Of a DNA stretch of 64,000 bases, positions 16,105-25,265 are shown piece after piece. The notes beneath the pieces were generated by a model. It was not told the origin of the DNA. It made no database searches and worked only from the letters and a program-made list of their open reading frames with translations. The stretch is taken from NCBI GenBank assembly GCA_002307215.1, contig DBTU01000030.1:1-64000 (forward strand). The letters run 5' to 3'. The position numbers were made by a program, and so were the translations under genes. The number at the start of each line of letters is the position of its first letter. The stretch's first letter is position 1. Source of the stretch: Lachnoclostridium sp. UBA1308 (GTDB lineage Bacteria; Bacillota; Clostridia; Lachnospirales; Lachnospiraceae).

Positions 16105-16306
16105 ATGTCAAACTGTCTACAAAAGCAGACATTATTTACATTTTCACGCCAAATGTATAGAGCTGTATAAACGTGGAAAAATGTAAATAGTATTAGGAAT
16201 ATCCTTATGGCTTTTTGATAGATAACAAAACGAGAGGAGAAATCCTCCGTGAAAAACTAAACAGAAGGAATAATCCTTCTTAGAGAAATTGGAGGAATTG
16301 GTAATA
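16105..16306 (+). promoter_or_regulatory. structured 5' leader of tig
   Basis: Hairpins in order: GTCT/AGAC near 16115-16130; a long-range stem ATTTACATTTTCACG (16134-16148) with CGTGGAAAAATGTAAAT (16172-16188); GAGGA-GAAA-TCCTC (16234-16247); and a perfect AGAAGGA-ATAA-TCCTTCT (16263-16280) just before the ribosome site. No known riboswitch class recognised. There is no internal terminator, so if regulatory it would act on translation or stability. Confidence 0.45.
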
Positions 16307-17593
16307 ATGAGTTTACAGGTTGAAAAATTAGAAAAGAATATGGTAAAGCTTACGATAGAGGCTACCGCAGAGGAATTTGAGGGGGCACTTGAAAAATCTT
16401 ATCATAAGAATAAGGGTAAAATCAATGTACAGGGCTTCCGTAAAGGCAAGGCTCCGCGTGCTCTGATAGAAAAAATGTATGGCGTAAGTATTTTATATGA
16501 GGATGCGGCTAATGAGATTATTCCGGTAGCATATGATAAAGCTATCGCTGAGAGTGATCTGGATATTGTATCCCGACCTGAGATTGATGTGGTTCAGGTT
16601 GAAAAGGGTAAGAGCTTTATATTTACTGCCGAAGTTGCTGTTAAGCCTGAAGTAAAATTAGGCACCTATAAGGGTGTCAAGGTTGAGAAGAAGGAAGCAT
16701 ACGTAACTGAGGATGAAATTATGGCTCAGATTAATAAAGAACTGGAGCAGAATTCCAGAACAGTTACTGTAGATGACAGAGCGGTACAGGATGGAGATAT
16801 CACCACCATCGATTTTGAAGGATTTGTTGATGATAAGGCTTTTGAAGGCGGCAAGGGAGAAGATTATTCTCTTACAATCGGATCACATTCCTTCATTGAT
16901 AACTTTGAAGAGCAATTGATCGGTAAGGCAATCGGAGAAGACGTAGATATTAATGTTACGTTTCCCGAGGAATATCAGGCGAAAGAATTAGCCGGAAAAC
17001 CTGCATTGTTTAAAGTAAAAGTGAAAGAAATCAAAGTAAAAGAGCTTCCTGAGTTAGATGATGATTTTGCACAGGATGTATCTGAATTCAATACACTGAA
17101 TGAATATAAGGATAGTATTAGGACTACAATTAAGGAGAAAAAAGAGAAGGAATTAAAGACAGAGAAGGAAAATGAAGTAATCGATAAAATTATTGAAGAT
17201 TCTTTAATGGATATTCCGGAACCGATGGTAGATTCACAGGCGAATCAGCTGGCAGAGGAATTCGCTCAGAGAATTTCACAACAGGGTCTTTCCATCGAGC
17301 AGTATTTTCAGTTTACCGGAATGGATGCGAAGAAATTCATGGAAAGCATGAGACCTCAGGCAGTTAAGAGAATACAGAGCAGACTTGTGTTGGAAGCGGT
17401 AGTGAAAGCTGAGAAGATAGAAACCACCGAGGAAGAGCTGGATAAAGAGCTGACCGAGATGGCAGAGAAATATCAGATGGAAATTGATAAGCTGAAGGAA
17501 TTAGTCGGCGATAAAGAAAAAGAGCAGATTAAAGCAGATATTGCTGTCCAGAAGGCAGTCGATTTTGTGGTAGAAAAGGCAAAGGAAGCATAA
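16307..17593 (+). CDS. tig: trigger factor
   Basis: 428 residues from MSLQVEKLEKNMVKLTIEAT, with GGAGG upstream. The ribosome-binding tail includes GFRKGKAPRALIEKMYG at ~43-59 (family signature GFRxGKxP). The central FKBP-type PPIase domain spans ~155-240 (GDITTIDFEGFVDDKAFEGG), and the C-terminal helical SurA-like chaperone arms reach ~415. It binds L23 at the exit tunnel and folds nascent chains. Followed by clpP and clpX, the usual Firmicutes order. Confidence 0.95.
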   Translation: MSLQVEKLEKNMVKLTIEATAEEFEGALEKSYHKNKGKINVQGFRKGKAPRALIEKMYGVSILYEDAANEIIPVAYDKAIAESDLDIVSRPEIDVVQVEKGKSFIFTAEVAVKPEVKLGTYKGVKVEKKEAYVTEDEIMAQINKELEQNSRTVTVDDRAVQDGDITTIDFEGFVDDKAFEGGKGEDYSLTIGSHSFIDNFEEQLIGKAIGEDVDINVTFPEEYQAKELAGKPALFKVKVKEIKVKELPELDDDFAQDVSEFNTLNEYKDSIRTTIKEKKEKELKTEKENEVIDKIIEDSLMDIPEPMVDSQANQLAEEFAQRISQQGLSIEQYFQFTGMDAKKFMESMRPQAVKRIQSRLVLEAVVKAEKIETTEEELDKELTEMAEKYQMEIDKLKELVGDKEKEQIKADIAVQKAVDFVVEKAKEA

Positions 17594-17635
17594 ATTCATG
17601 TCAAGTGAATTTGAACAGATAGGGAGGATAAATAT

Positions 17636-18217
17636 ATGAGTTTAGTACCTTATGTCATAGAACAAACAAGTCGCGGTGAAAGAAGCTACGACATTTATTC
17701 CAGATTGTTAAAAGAAAGAATCATTTTCCTCGGGGAGGATGTAAATGATGTCACAGCAAGCCTTATTGTAGCACAGATGCTGTTTTTAGAATCAGAAGAT
17801 CCGGGTAAGGATATTAATTTTTATATCAACAGTCCGGGAGGATCCGTTACAGCGGGTATGGCAATCTATGATACCATGAACTATATCAAATGCGATGTAT
17901 CCACTTATTGTATTGGTATGGCTGCCAGCATGGGAGCCTTCCTGTTATCCGGCGGTGCCAAGGGTAAGAGGTTCGCTATGCCTAATGCAGAAGTTATGAT
18001 TCATCAGCCCTCTGGTGGTGCTAAAGGCCAGGCAACCGATATTAAGATTGTCGCTGACAATATTCTTAAGACTAGGAAAAAATTAAATGAAATATTAGCA
18101 AAAAACACCGGAAAACCGTTGGAAATAATTGAAGTTGATACAGAGAGAGATTATTACATGACCGCTGAAGAAGCTCGCGAGTATGGAATTGTTGATGGTA
18201 TTTTGACGAACAGATAG
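17636..18217 (+). CDS. clpP: ATP-dependent Clp protease proteolytic subunit
   Basis: 193 residues. Catalytic triad Ser98 (GMAASMGAFLL), His123 (MIHQPSGG) and Asp172 (DTERDYYM). The N-terminal axial loop (MSLVPYVIEQTSRGERSYDI) and handle helix are intact. It forms the tetradecameric barrel fed by ClpX, encoded 33 bases downstream, and by ClpC or ClpA elsewhere. GGAGG precedes ATG. No CtsR or HrcA operator seen upstream of the operon. Confidence 0.97.
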   Translation: MSLVPYVIEQTSRGERSYDIYSRLLKERIIFLGEDVNDVTASLIVAQMLFLESEDPGKDINFYINSPGGSVTAGMAIYDTMNYIKCDVSTYCIGMAASMGAFLLSGGAKGKRFAMPNAEVMIHQPSGGAKGQATDIKIVADNILKTRKKLNEILAKNTGKPLEIIEVDTERDYYMTAEEAREYGIVDGILTNR

Positions 18218-18250
18218 TGCAGGGTTCCAATAAGAAAGAGGTGATAGGTA

Positions 18251-19546
18251 GTGGCAGGAAAAGTAGATGACAGGAAACAGCTGAGATGTTCCTTTTGTAA
18301 TAAAACCCAGGATCAGGTTAGAAAACTAATTGCAGGACCGGGCGTATACATTTGCGATGAATGTATTGAAATTTGCAGTGAAATCATTGAAGAGGAATTT
18401 GAGGGCGAGCCTGTAATCAATTCGGACATTAACCTGTTAAAACCGGCAGAAATTAAAGCTTTCCTGGATCAACATGTGGTTGGTCAAGAGGAAGCAAAAA
18501 AGGTACTCGCAGTTTCTGTATATAATCATTACAAAAGAGTACTGGCCGATAAGGATTTGGATGTAGAATTACAGAAAAGCAATATCCTAATGGTTGGACC
18601 CACTGGTTCCGGTAAGACTTATCTGGCACAGACACTGGCGAAACTGTTGAATGTTCCTTTTGCAATAGCAGATGCCACGGCATTAACGGAAGCCGGATAT
18701 GTTGGTGAAGATGTTGAAAATATACTCCTTAAGATAATTCAGGCAGCAGATTTTGATATTGACCGTGCACAATTCGGTATTATATATATAGATGAGATCG
18801 ATAAAATAACGCGAAAATCAGAGAATACCTCCATCACAAGGGATGTCTCCGGTGAAGGTGTTCAGCAGGCGCTTTTAAAGATTCTTGAAGGTACGGTTGC
18901 CAGTGTCCCCCCGCAGGGAGGAAGAAAACATCCGCATCAGGAATTTATTCAGATTGATACCACCAATATCTTGTTTATCTGTGGTGGAGCATTTGACGGC
19001 TTGGAGAAGCTTATTGAAGCACGTATCGGACAAAAATCCATTGGCTTTAATGCTCAAATCATTGATAAGCACAAGACAAACGTGGGCCAGCTGTTCAAGC
19101 AGGTAATGCCTCAGGATCTTATTAAATTTGGTCTGATTCCTGAATTTGTCGGTCGTGTACCGGTTACGGTTGCACTGGATATGCTGGATGAAGAGGCATT
19201 AATTCATATTCTTACTGAGCCTAAGAATGCGATTACAAAGCAATATAAGAAGCTTTTTGAACTTGACGGTGTGGAACTGGATTTTGAAGCGGATGCGCTT
19301 GAGGAGATTGCAAAACAATCCTTTAAGAGAAAAATCGGTGCGAGAGGACTCCGTGCCATTATGGAATCAGTGATGATGGATTCCATGTATAGCATACCTT
19401 CCGATGCACAGGTAATCAAGTGCATAATAACAAAAGATGCCGTTCTTGGTAATGAAAAGCCTAAAACCATCTTGACTGAAGATGCAGTTACAAGAAAGCC
19501 GATTGCAAAAAAGGGAACAAAGAAAAGCAAGGATGAAATAGCCTAG
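18251..19546 (+). CDS. clpX: ClpX unfoldase
   Basis: 431 residues, starting with GTG after GAGGTG. Zinc-binding domain with C13, C16, C35 and C38. Walker A GPTGSGKT at 116-123, Walker B IIYIDEIDKI, pore loop GYVGEDV, the IGF ClpP-docking loop as RIGQKSIGFNAQ, and sensor 2 GARGLRAIME. It recognises and translocates substrates into ClpP. The C-terminus is a Lys-rich tail. No lon gene follows; engB is next. Confidence 0.97.
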   Translation: MAGKVDDRKQLRCSFCNKTQDQVRKLIAGPGVYICDECIEICSEIIEEEFEGEPVINSDINLLKPAEIKAFLDQHVVGQEEAKKVLAVSVYNHYKRVLADKDLDVELQKSNILMVGPTGSGKTYLAQTLAKLLNVPFAIADATALTEAGYVGEDVENILLKIIQAADFDIDRAQFGIIYIDEIDKITRKSENTSITRDVSGEGVQQALLKILEGTVASVPPQGGRKHPHQEFIQIDTTNILFICGGAFDGLEKLIEARIGQKSIGFNAQIIDKHKTNVGQLFKQVMPQDLIKFGLIPEFVGRVPVTVALDMLDEEALIHILTEPKNAITKQYKKLFELDGVELDFEADALEEIAKQSFKRKIGARGLRAIMESVMMDSMYSIPSDAQVIKCIITKDAVLGNEKPKTILTEDAVTRKPIAKKGTKKSKDEIA

Positions 19547-19606
19547 AAGGTTGCAACATGTACCATTTTATATGCAATAGATCAGACTTGATCAATAGAT
19601 ATTAGG

Positions 19607-19664
19607 AAGGGGATATTACAGAGCAAGTAATCCGGATACGGATCTTGCGCTGGAACATCCCCTT
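19607..19664 (+). terminator. nested hairpin between clpX and engB
   Basis: Outer arms AAGGGGAT (19607-19614) and ATCCCCTT (19657-19664) enclose inner arms GCAAG-ATCCG / CGGAT-CTTGC (19623-19648). Only TTTG follows, so this may be a weak terminator, a processing site or a stability element that sets engB expression apart from clpPX. Confidence 0.5.
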
Positions 19665-19717
19665 TGTATAGCAGAAGATTTTTTGTACAAATTAGATGAG
19701 TAGGGTGGGAGGTAACA

Positions 19718-20329
19718 ATGAATATAAAGAGTGTTGAACTAGAAACGGTATGTGGAATAACCAGTGTTCTGCCGTTCAATGAAAAACCGGAGGTGGCCTT
19801 CTCCGGCAAATCGAATGTGGGTAAATCCTCATTGATTAATGGGTTAATGAACCGAAAGTCGTTGGCAAGAACCTCAGCTTCGCCGGGTAAGACCCAGACG
19901 ATCAATTACTATAATATCAATCAAGAGCTTTACTTTGTAGATCTTCCCGGTTACGGATATGCGAAGGCAAATGAGAAAGCGAAAGAAAAATGGGGTAAGA
20001 TGATTGAAAATTATCTCAAAACCTCAGAAAAGCTTAAGGCAGTATTTCTTCTTTTAGATATCAGGCATGAGCCATCGGAAAATGATAAGCTTATGTATGA
20101 CTGGATTGTATATCAGGGCTTTACACCGGTAATCATCGCGACAAAATTGGATAAAATCAACCGAAGCCAAAAAGATAAACAAATAAAAATCATACGAGAA
20201 GGGCTTGAAGTTGCTTCCGGTACAAAAATACTGCCCTTTTCTTCTATTACGAAGCAGGGCAGGGATGAGATCTGGGAATGTATTGAAGATATCTGTGGAT
20301 TAAACGAAATAAATACTCCCGAAGTCTGA
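19718..20329 (+). CDS. engB: ribosome biogenesis GTP-binding protein EngB (YsxC)
   Basis: 203 residues of the TRAFAC GTPase class. G1 is GKSNVGKSS at 30-38. G2 lies in ARTSASPGKTQTINYY, G3 is DLPGYGYA and G4 is TKLDK. It assists late assembly of the 50S subunit and is usually essential. Ribosome site GGGAGG. Its stop codon abuts that of the convergent DUF4364 gene with no gap. Confidence 0.95.
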   Translation: MNIKSVELETVCGITSVLPFNEKPEVAFSGKSNVGKSSLINGLMNRKSLARTSASPGKTQTINYYNINQELYFVDLPGYGYAKANEKAKEKWGKMIENYLKTSEKLKAVFLLLDIRHEPSENDKLMYDWIVYQGFTPVIIATKLDKINRSQKDKQIKIIREGLEVASGTKILPFSSITKQGRDEIWECIEDICGLNEINTPEV

Positions 20330-20854
20330 TTACTTGTGTTCGAGTAACGCTGACATTAAATAACCATATATATCGGAGCTGCTTTCCTTCCAATTATTAC
20401 ACATTAGGGAAGCCTCTTCTTCAGTAGGTACCTTCAGCGTCAGGTCAATGATTGGGGTATCTCTTTCTATTACACATAGGTGTGCGGCAAATTCACCCTT
20501 TTTCACCTGATAAAATTCAGCCGGAGTAGACACCTCTTCTTGAAGTTCATATTTATTCTGTGACAGATATGCCTCAATATCGTCTTTAATTCCGGAAGAA
20601 ATCATATTGTCAAAAAACAACAGTGTTTGATTTCCGTGCTCTGTGATCCGATACAAAGTACTGTTTCGAAGGGTTTTGGTTGAGATATAAGCGTCATCAA
20701 TCAATTCGGAAAGCGCACGCTGGATAGTAAAATAGTTTGTATATTCTTTTTCCAGAATAAAGGCTGTCAGCTGCGCGTTCGTCAACGGAAAGCTGACTCT
20801 GCTCAGAATATATAAAATCATTAATTTATACAATAGAAATGTATCTGATGGCAT
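20330..20854 (-). CDS. DUF4364 family protein (winged-helix-like)
   Basis: 174 residues matching the pattern of the Clostridia-specific DUF4364 family. The N-terminal ~75 residues read as a winged helix-turn-helix (LYKLMILYILSRVSFPLTNA, YFTIQRALSELIDDAYI, YRITEHGNQTLLFFDN), with an alpha/beta tail. Probably a DNA-binding regulator; target unknown. In the ancestral arrangement its AAGGAGG site followed directly on the end of the upstream radical SAM gene. That spacing is now interrupted by a MITE-like element. Confidence 0.8.
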   Translation of the reverse strand: MPSDTFLLYKLMILYILSRVSFPLTNAQLTAFILEKEYTNYFTIQRALSELIDDAYISTKTLRNSTLYRITEHGNQTLLFFDNMISSGIKDDIEAYLSQNKYELQEEVSTPAEFYQVKKGEFAAHLCVIERDTPIIDLTLKVPTEEEASLMCNNWKESSSDIYGYLMSALLEHK

Positions 20855-20884
20855 GGCAGCCTCCTTGTTTATACATAGTATTTT

Positions 20885-21069
20885 TGTTACTATTCACAAC
20901 CAAGTCAGGAAATAGGCATTATGATTTCGACAAATGATTTTCGAAAAGGAGTATTTGCATACGAACTGCGTAATGCAACTAAACCCCCATGCCCGCTTTG
21001 CTTGGCTCCGCTTCGGAAACATTTGTCGAAATCATATCACTAACATGGGCTGGGCTGTGAATAGTAACA
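20885..21069. mobile_element. MITE-like element (185 bp) in the 3' end of the radical SAM gene
   Basis: Perfect 14-bp terminal inverted repeats TGTTACTATTCACA (20885-20898) and TGTGAATAGTAACA (21056-21069) are flanked by TATTTT direct repeats (20879-20884 and 21070-21075), the expected target-site duplication. A second, perfect 16-bp inverted pair, ATGATTTCGACAAATG (20921-20936) and CATTTGTCGAAATCAT (21020-21035), lies inside, so the whole element is a long imperfect palindrome. No transposase. It must have been moved in trans. Confidence 0.8.
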
Positions 21070-21989
21070 TATTTTCCTTGCCAACTGTCTAATATCTTCA
21101 TCCTGCTGTGGATACTGTTCAGTACTTGCTTTTTATTTGCGCTCCACAGAGGAGCTAGGAGTAACTTCTTCGGACCATCTCCCGTGATGCGGTGTATTAT
21201 CAGTTCCGGTGGAAGATATTCCAGGCAGGTAATAACGATATCAGTATAATCCTCAAGTGATAAGGCATCGGTGAATTTCCCTTCGGAATAGAGGACACCA
21301 AGATCTGTACCGCTTAAGACATGAAGTAATTGAAGCTTAATTCCCTGAATAGGAAGTGTGGAGATATATTCCATGGTCTTTAACATATCATGTTTTGTTT
21401 CCTTTGGCAAGCCCAGAATCGTATGGACAATGACGGGGATGCCTAGACGATGGAGCTTATTTACTTTTTCCTCAAACACAGACAGAGAGTACCCCCGGCG
21501 GATGAAAGTGGCAGTCTGCTCATGCATTGTCTGTAGTCCAAGCTCAATCCAGACAGGCTTGATGCGAGCAAGTTCACATAACAAATGGAGCACTTCCTCG
21601 TCTAGACAGTCGGGTCTGGTAGCAATGGACAGAATAACGATATCCGGATGGCTGATAGCCTCAAAAAATATGCGGCGCAGATAAGATACAGGTGCGTAGG
21701 TATTGGTATATGCTTGAAAATAAGCTATATATCTTGCATTCGCTGGTTCCTTGATTTTTCTTTGAACAAGCTTTTTCGCATCTTCAATCTGTTGTGTAAT
21801 AGAAAGGTCCGGCGACGTAGCAAAATCACCCGAGCCGCCCTCACTGCAGAAGATACAGCCGCGCGTACCTTGTGTGCCGTCCCGGTTTGGGCAGCCCATA
21901 TGTCCATTTAACGACAATTTATAGATTTTCTGTCCGTAGGTTTTCTTTAGCTCATAATCAAGTGAATGGTATGGCTTCTGATCCCACAT
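20979..21989 (-). CDS. TIGR01212-family radical SAM protein (YhcC-like), C-terminally extended by a MITE
   Basis: 336 residues. The radical SAM cluster is C-x6-C-x2-C at ~33-45: CPNRDGTQGTRGCIFC, preceded by KLSLNGHMG. Further core elements include GLQTMHEQTATFIRRGYSLS and HTILGLPKETKHDM. The family is uncharacterised in detail and assumed to modify RNA or small molecules. The last ~30 residues (from VTIHSPAHVS onward) are encoded by the inserted element. Removing the element and one TATTTT copy restores an end of QGKYYV-stop, just before the DUF4364 ribosome site. Confidence 0.85.
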   Translation of the reverse strand: MWDQKPYHSLDYELKKTYGQKIYKLSLNGHMGCPNRDGTQGTRGCIFCSEGGSGDFATSPDLSITQQIEDAKKLVQRKIKEPANARYIAYFQAYTNTYAPVSYLRRIFFEAISHPDIVILSIATRPDCLDEEVLHLLCELARIKPVWIELGLQTMHEQTATFIRRGYSLSVFEEKVNKLHRLGIPVIVHTILGLPKETKHDMLKTMEYISTLPIQGIKLQLLHVLSGTDLGVLYSEGKFTDALSLEDYTDIVITCLEYLPPELIIHRITGDGPKKLLLAPLWSANKKQVLNSIHSRMKILDSWQGKYVTIHSPAHVSDMISTNVSEAEPSKAGMGV

Positions 21990-21998
21990 AAAAACCCT

Positions 21999-23153
21999 CT
22001 ACTTTCTGATATATGCCTTAACAGCATTACTTACTACATCACTCACCCTTGGGTCAAAGGCCTGAGGCATGATGTTATTCTCATTCAGATCCGCCTCATC
22101 AACCAAACCGGCGATTGCAATAGCCGCTGCAAGCTTCATATCCTCCGTAATTTGGGAAGCCCTACCCTCTAAGGCGCCCTTAAAAATACCGGGGAAGGCA
22201 ACCACATTGTTTACTTGATTGGGAAAATCGGAACGTCCGGTCGCTACTACCTTTGCGCCGGCTTCTTTTGCAAGGTCCGGTAGGATCTCAGGGTCCGGAT
22301 TAGCCATGGCAAATATAATTGCGTCTTTATTCATAGAAGCAACCATTTCCTTGCTTACGATATTCGGAGCGGATACCCCAACAAACAAATCGGCACCCTT
22401 CATGGCATCAGCCAGTGTCCCATTTGCGTTTTCCAAATTGGTAACCTTTAACATGGATTCTTGCATCCAGTTCAAATTCGGATAGTCCCTGTAGAGAATA
22501 CCATTCCTATCGCAAAGGATAAGGTTAACAAAGCCATAGCTTAATAACAGCTTTGAGATTGCAATGCCTGCCGAGCCTGCGCCGTTAACCACAACCCTGC
22601 AAGTTTCTTTTATTTTACCGGTTACTTTAAGCGCATTTATCGCGCCTGCGAGTACAACAATTGCGGTACCATGCTGATCATCATGAAATACCGGAATAGT
22701 AAGGATATTCTTCAAGCGTTCCTCTATCTCGAAGCATCTTGGTGCCGAGATATCCTCAAGGTTAATACCACCGAAGGCGGGAGCAATTGCAGTGATGGTC
22801 CTAATGATCTCTTCGGTATCCTGAGTATCCAGACAAATAGGAACTGCATTGACCCCCCCGAATTCCTTAAAAAGGACAGCCTTACCTTCCATAACAGGAA
22901 GTGCTGCGTAAGGCCCGATGTTACCAAGGCCAAGAACAGCGCTGCCATCTGAAATTACGGCAATTGTATTAGCCTTCATGGTATATTTATAAGCCGCCTC
23001 TTGATCCTGTGCGATTACCCTACAGGGTTCAGCAACACCGGGTGTATAGGCGATTGATAGATCTTCTCTAGTTTTTACATTACACTTTGCTGTGATTTCA
23101 ATTTTTCCGTTCCATTCCTCGTGCATTTTCAGCGACTGTTCATTAATATTCAT
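21999..23153 (-). CDS. NAD-dependent malic enzyme
   Basis: 384 residues from MNINEQSLKMHEEWNGKIEI, placed by GGAGG 6 bases upstream; the ten extra codons upstream are excluded. The short, single-domain bacterial type: SIAYTPGVAEPCR, VFHDDQHGTAIVVLAGAINA (metal and NAD region), the Rossmann loop NGAGSAGIAISKLLL, and ANPDPEI. It decarboxylates malate to pyruvate with NAD(P)H formation. It reads in the same direction as the radical SAM gene, 9 bases upstream of it, so the two are probably cotranscribed. Confidence 0.93.
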   Translation of the reverse strand: MNINEQSLKMHEEWNGKIEITAKCNVKTREDLSIAYTPGVAEPCRVIAQDQEAAYKYTMKANTIAVISDGSAVLGLGNIGPYAALPVMEGKAVLFKEFGGVNAVPICLDTQDTEEIIRTITAIAPAFGGINLEDISAPRCFEIEERLKNILTIPVFHDDQHGTAIVVLAGAINALKVTGKIKETCRVVVNGAGSAGIAISKLLLSYGFVNLILCDRNGILYRDYPNLNWMQESMLKVTNLENANGTLADAMKGADLFVGVSAPNIVSKEMVASMNKDAIIFAMANPDPEILPDLAKEAGAKVVATGRSDFPNQVNNVVAFPGIFKGALEGRASQITEDMKLAAAIAIAGLVDEADLNENNIMPQAFDPRVSDVVSNAVKAYIRK

Positions 23154-23631
23154 TGTTACCTCCAAAAGTAAAATTACATGCATAAAGTGAAATATTGAAA
23201 AGCATAATTCACACTTCCAAGTTAGTGACTGCGTATTCCTCGGCCCAAACTAATTCGAAGGGCAGGTATGTTACGTTACTATAAATAAATGTCATACATG
23301 ATCTAAAAAAATTCCAAAGTTATCATATCACTATAAAATAGGTAAATCAAGCACATACTTATTGTTGGAGAGAGGGTGACCCGGCATGAAGTTACAGTTC
23401 AGTCTCAAAGAGATGTATCCGGACTGGGGAAAAATGCTGAGCTGTAACAAAGGAGTATCCATAATAAGTAAGCCATATAATAAAACACTTTCTTTTTTTA
23501 CGGTTAAGATGTATAATAAAGAAACAAAATCAAGGATAATCTATGGATATATTTCTCAAAAATTTCTGATACATCTCTATATAACATTCCGTAAGAGAAT
23601 CCAATCCAAACAAACCAAAGGAGCTGTATGC

Positions 23632-25089
23632 ATGGAAAATCAATATGAATCAATGACTCTTGCTAATTTAAGAGAGCTAGCGAAAGAAAAAAGGCTGAAG
23701 AGCATCACATCACTCAAGAAAAGCGAATTGATTGAGAACTTAATAAAAGCTGACGCAGAGAACAAAAACACAGACCAGACGATCACACAGCAAGCGCCTA
23801 TGGAGGATCAGGTGAATCAGACTAATACGGAACAAATTAGGAATGAACAGGTGAATCCGGAGCAGATGATTGAGGAGCAGATCAAGTCAGAGCAGACTCA
23901 GATTGCAGGCAGGGAAGAAAAAAGGACGGCGGCTTCTCAAAGTGAAATGGAACAACTAGATAGCGGTGAAACAAAGGTGGGCATACTTGAAGTGCTTCCG
24001 GACGGATATGGCTTTATCCGTTGTGATAATTATCTCCCGGGAGAAAATGATGTCTATGTATCTCCGGCACAGATACGCCGATTTAATCTTAAGACAGGCG
24101 ATATTGTTGGAGGAAACACAAGAATACGTAATCAGAATGAGAAATTCAGCGCATTATTATATATTAAATCCGTGAACGGCTTTCATCCGAGCGAAGCCCA
24201 GAAGCGGAAGAGATTCGAAGATTTGACTCCGATTTTCCCGAACAGCCGTATTCATCTTGAGACACCTGGAGCCGGTATTGCAATGAGAATGGTAGATTTG
24301 ATTTCGCCGATCGGCAAGGGACAGAGGGGTATGATCGTATCTCAGCCAAAGGCCGGAAAGACGACTCTATTAAAACAGATTGCCAGAGCAGTCACCAAGA
24401 ACAATCCTGACCTGAAGCTGATTATTCTTTTAATTGATGAACGTCCGGAGGAGGTTACGGATATCAAGGAATCAATTGAGGGAAAGAATGTTGAGGTCAT
24501 TTATTCTACCTTTGATGAACTTCCGGAAAACCATAAGCGAGTATCTGAGATGGTAATTGAGAGGGCAAAGCGCCTTGTTGAGCATAAACAGGATGTGGTA
24601 ATACTGCTTGACAGTATAACCAGACTGGCAAGAGCATATAACCTGACTGTACAGCCAAGCGGTAGAACGTTGTCGGGAGGCCTGGATCCGGCAGCTCTTC
24701 ATATGCCAAAGAAATTCTTCGGAGCAGCGAGAAACATGCGTGAAGGAGGAAGTCTAACCATACTTGCGACAGCGCTTGTAGAGACCGGAAGCAGAATGGA
24801 TGACATGGTATTTGAGGAGTTTAAGGGAACCGGTAATATGGAACTCGTACTTGATCGTAGCCTTTCGGAGAAACGAATCTTTCCGGCAATCGATCTTGGA
24901 CGCTCCAGTACAAGAAGGGATGATTTGCTACTGACACAGCCTGAGTTGGAAGCCACCTACCTAATGCGTAAAGCTTTGAGCGGAATGAGATCTGATGAAG
25001 CATTAGAGCGAATTATTGATATGTTCCTACGCACCAAGACCAATATTGAATTTATTGAGACCATCAAAAAGACAAAGATTGTATTTTAG
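23632..25089 (+). CDS. rho: transcription termination factor Rho with polar insert
   Basis: 485 residues from MENQYESMTLANLRELAKEK, with AAAGGAG 8 bases upstream. Rho_N SAP-like domain at ~1-45, then a ~65-residue Glu/Gln/Asn-rich linker, a cold-shock-type RNA-binding domain at ~115-185 (ILEVLPDGYGFIRCDNY), and an ATPase core with Walker A SQPKAGKTTLLKQ, Walker B VVILLDSITRLARAYN and the Q/R loops. The reading frame stays open upstream to an ATG at 23386 with a GAGAGG site, adding 82 basic residues. I regard that as a leader ORF or chance, not family sequence. Confidence 0.93.
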   Translation: MENQYESMTLANLRELAKEKRLKSITSLKKSELIENLIKADAENKNTDQTITQQAPMEDQVNQTNTEQIRNEQVNPEQMIEEQIKSEQTQIAGREEKRTAASQSEMEQLDSGETKVGILEVLPDGYGFIRCDNYLPGENDVYVSPAQIRRFNLKTGDIVGGNTRIRNQNEKFSALLYIKSVNGFHPSEAQKRKRFEDLTPIFPNSRIHLETPGAGIAMRMVDLISPIGKGQRGMIVSQPKAGKTTLLKQIARAVTKNNPDLKLIILLIDERPEEVTDIKESIEGKNVEVIYSTFDELPENHKRVSEMVIERAKRLVEHKQDVVILLDSITRLARAYNLTVQPSGRTLSGGLDPAALHMPKKFFGAARNMREGGSLTILATALVETGSRMDDMVFEEFKGTGNMELVLDRSLSEKRIFPAIDLGRSSTRRDDLLLTQPELEATYLMRKALSGMRSDEALERIIDMFLRTKTNIEFIETIKKTKIVF

Positions 25090-25145
25090 CCTTTCATGCC
25101 GGTATTTAGCATTAATTTTATGTCGTACTATGCCAGTTTTGGCTA

Positions 25146-25174
25146 TTGCAATAAAAATAATCCTATGCTATAAT
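25146..25174 (+). promoter_or_regulatory. sigma-A promoter of rpmE
   Basis: TTGCAA (25146-25151), 17-base spacer, TATAAT (25169-25174). Confidence 0.7.
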
Positions 25175-25265
25175 GATAAAGCTGTTTATTAGGTTGGAAT
25201 TAGTATAAAGTGATATGAAATTATACTATTCTATATAAATTATCCGAGAGTAAAGAGGTGAAAAC

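Noticed and set aside
23386..23631. Extension of Rho to an upstream ATG
   Set aside because: The added 82 residues do not look like Rho, and AAAGGAG is ideally placed for 23632. Kept as an observation, not as the start.
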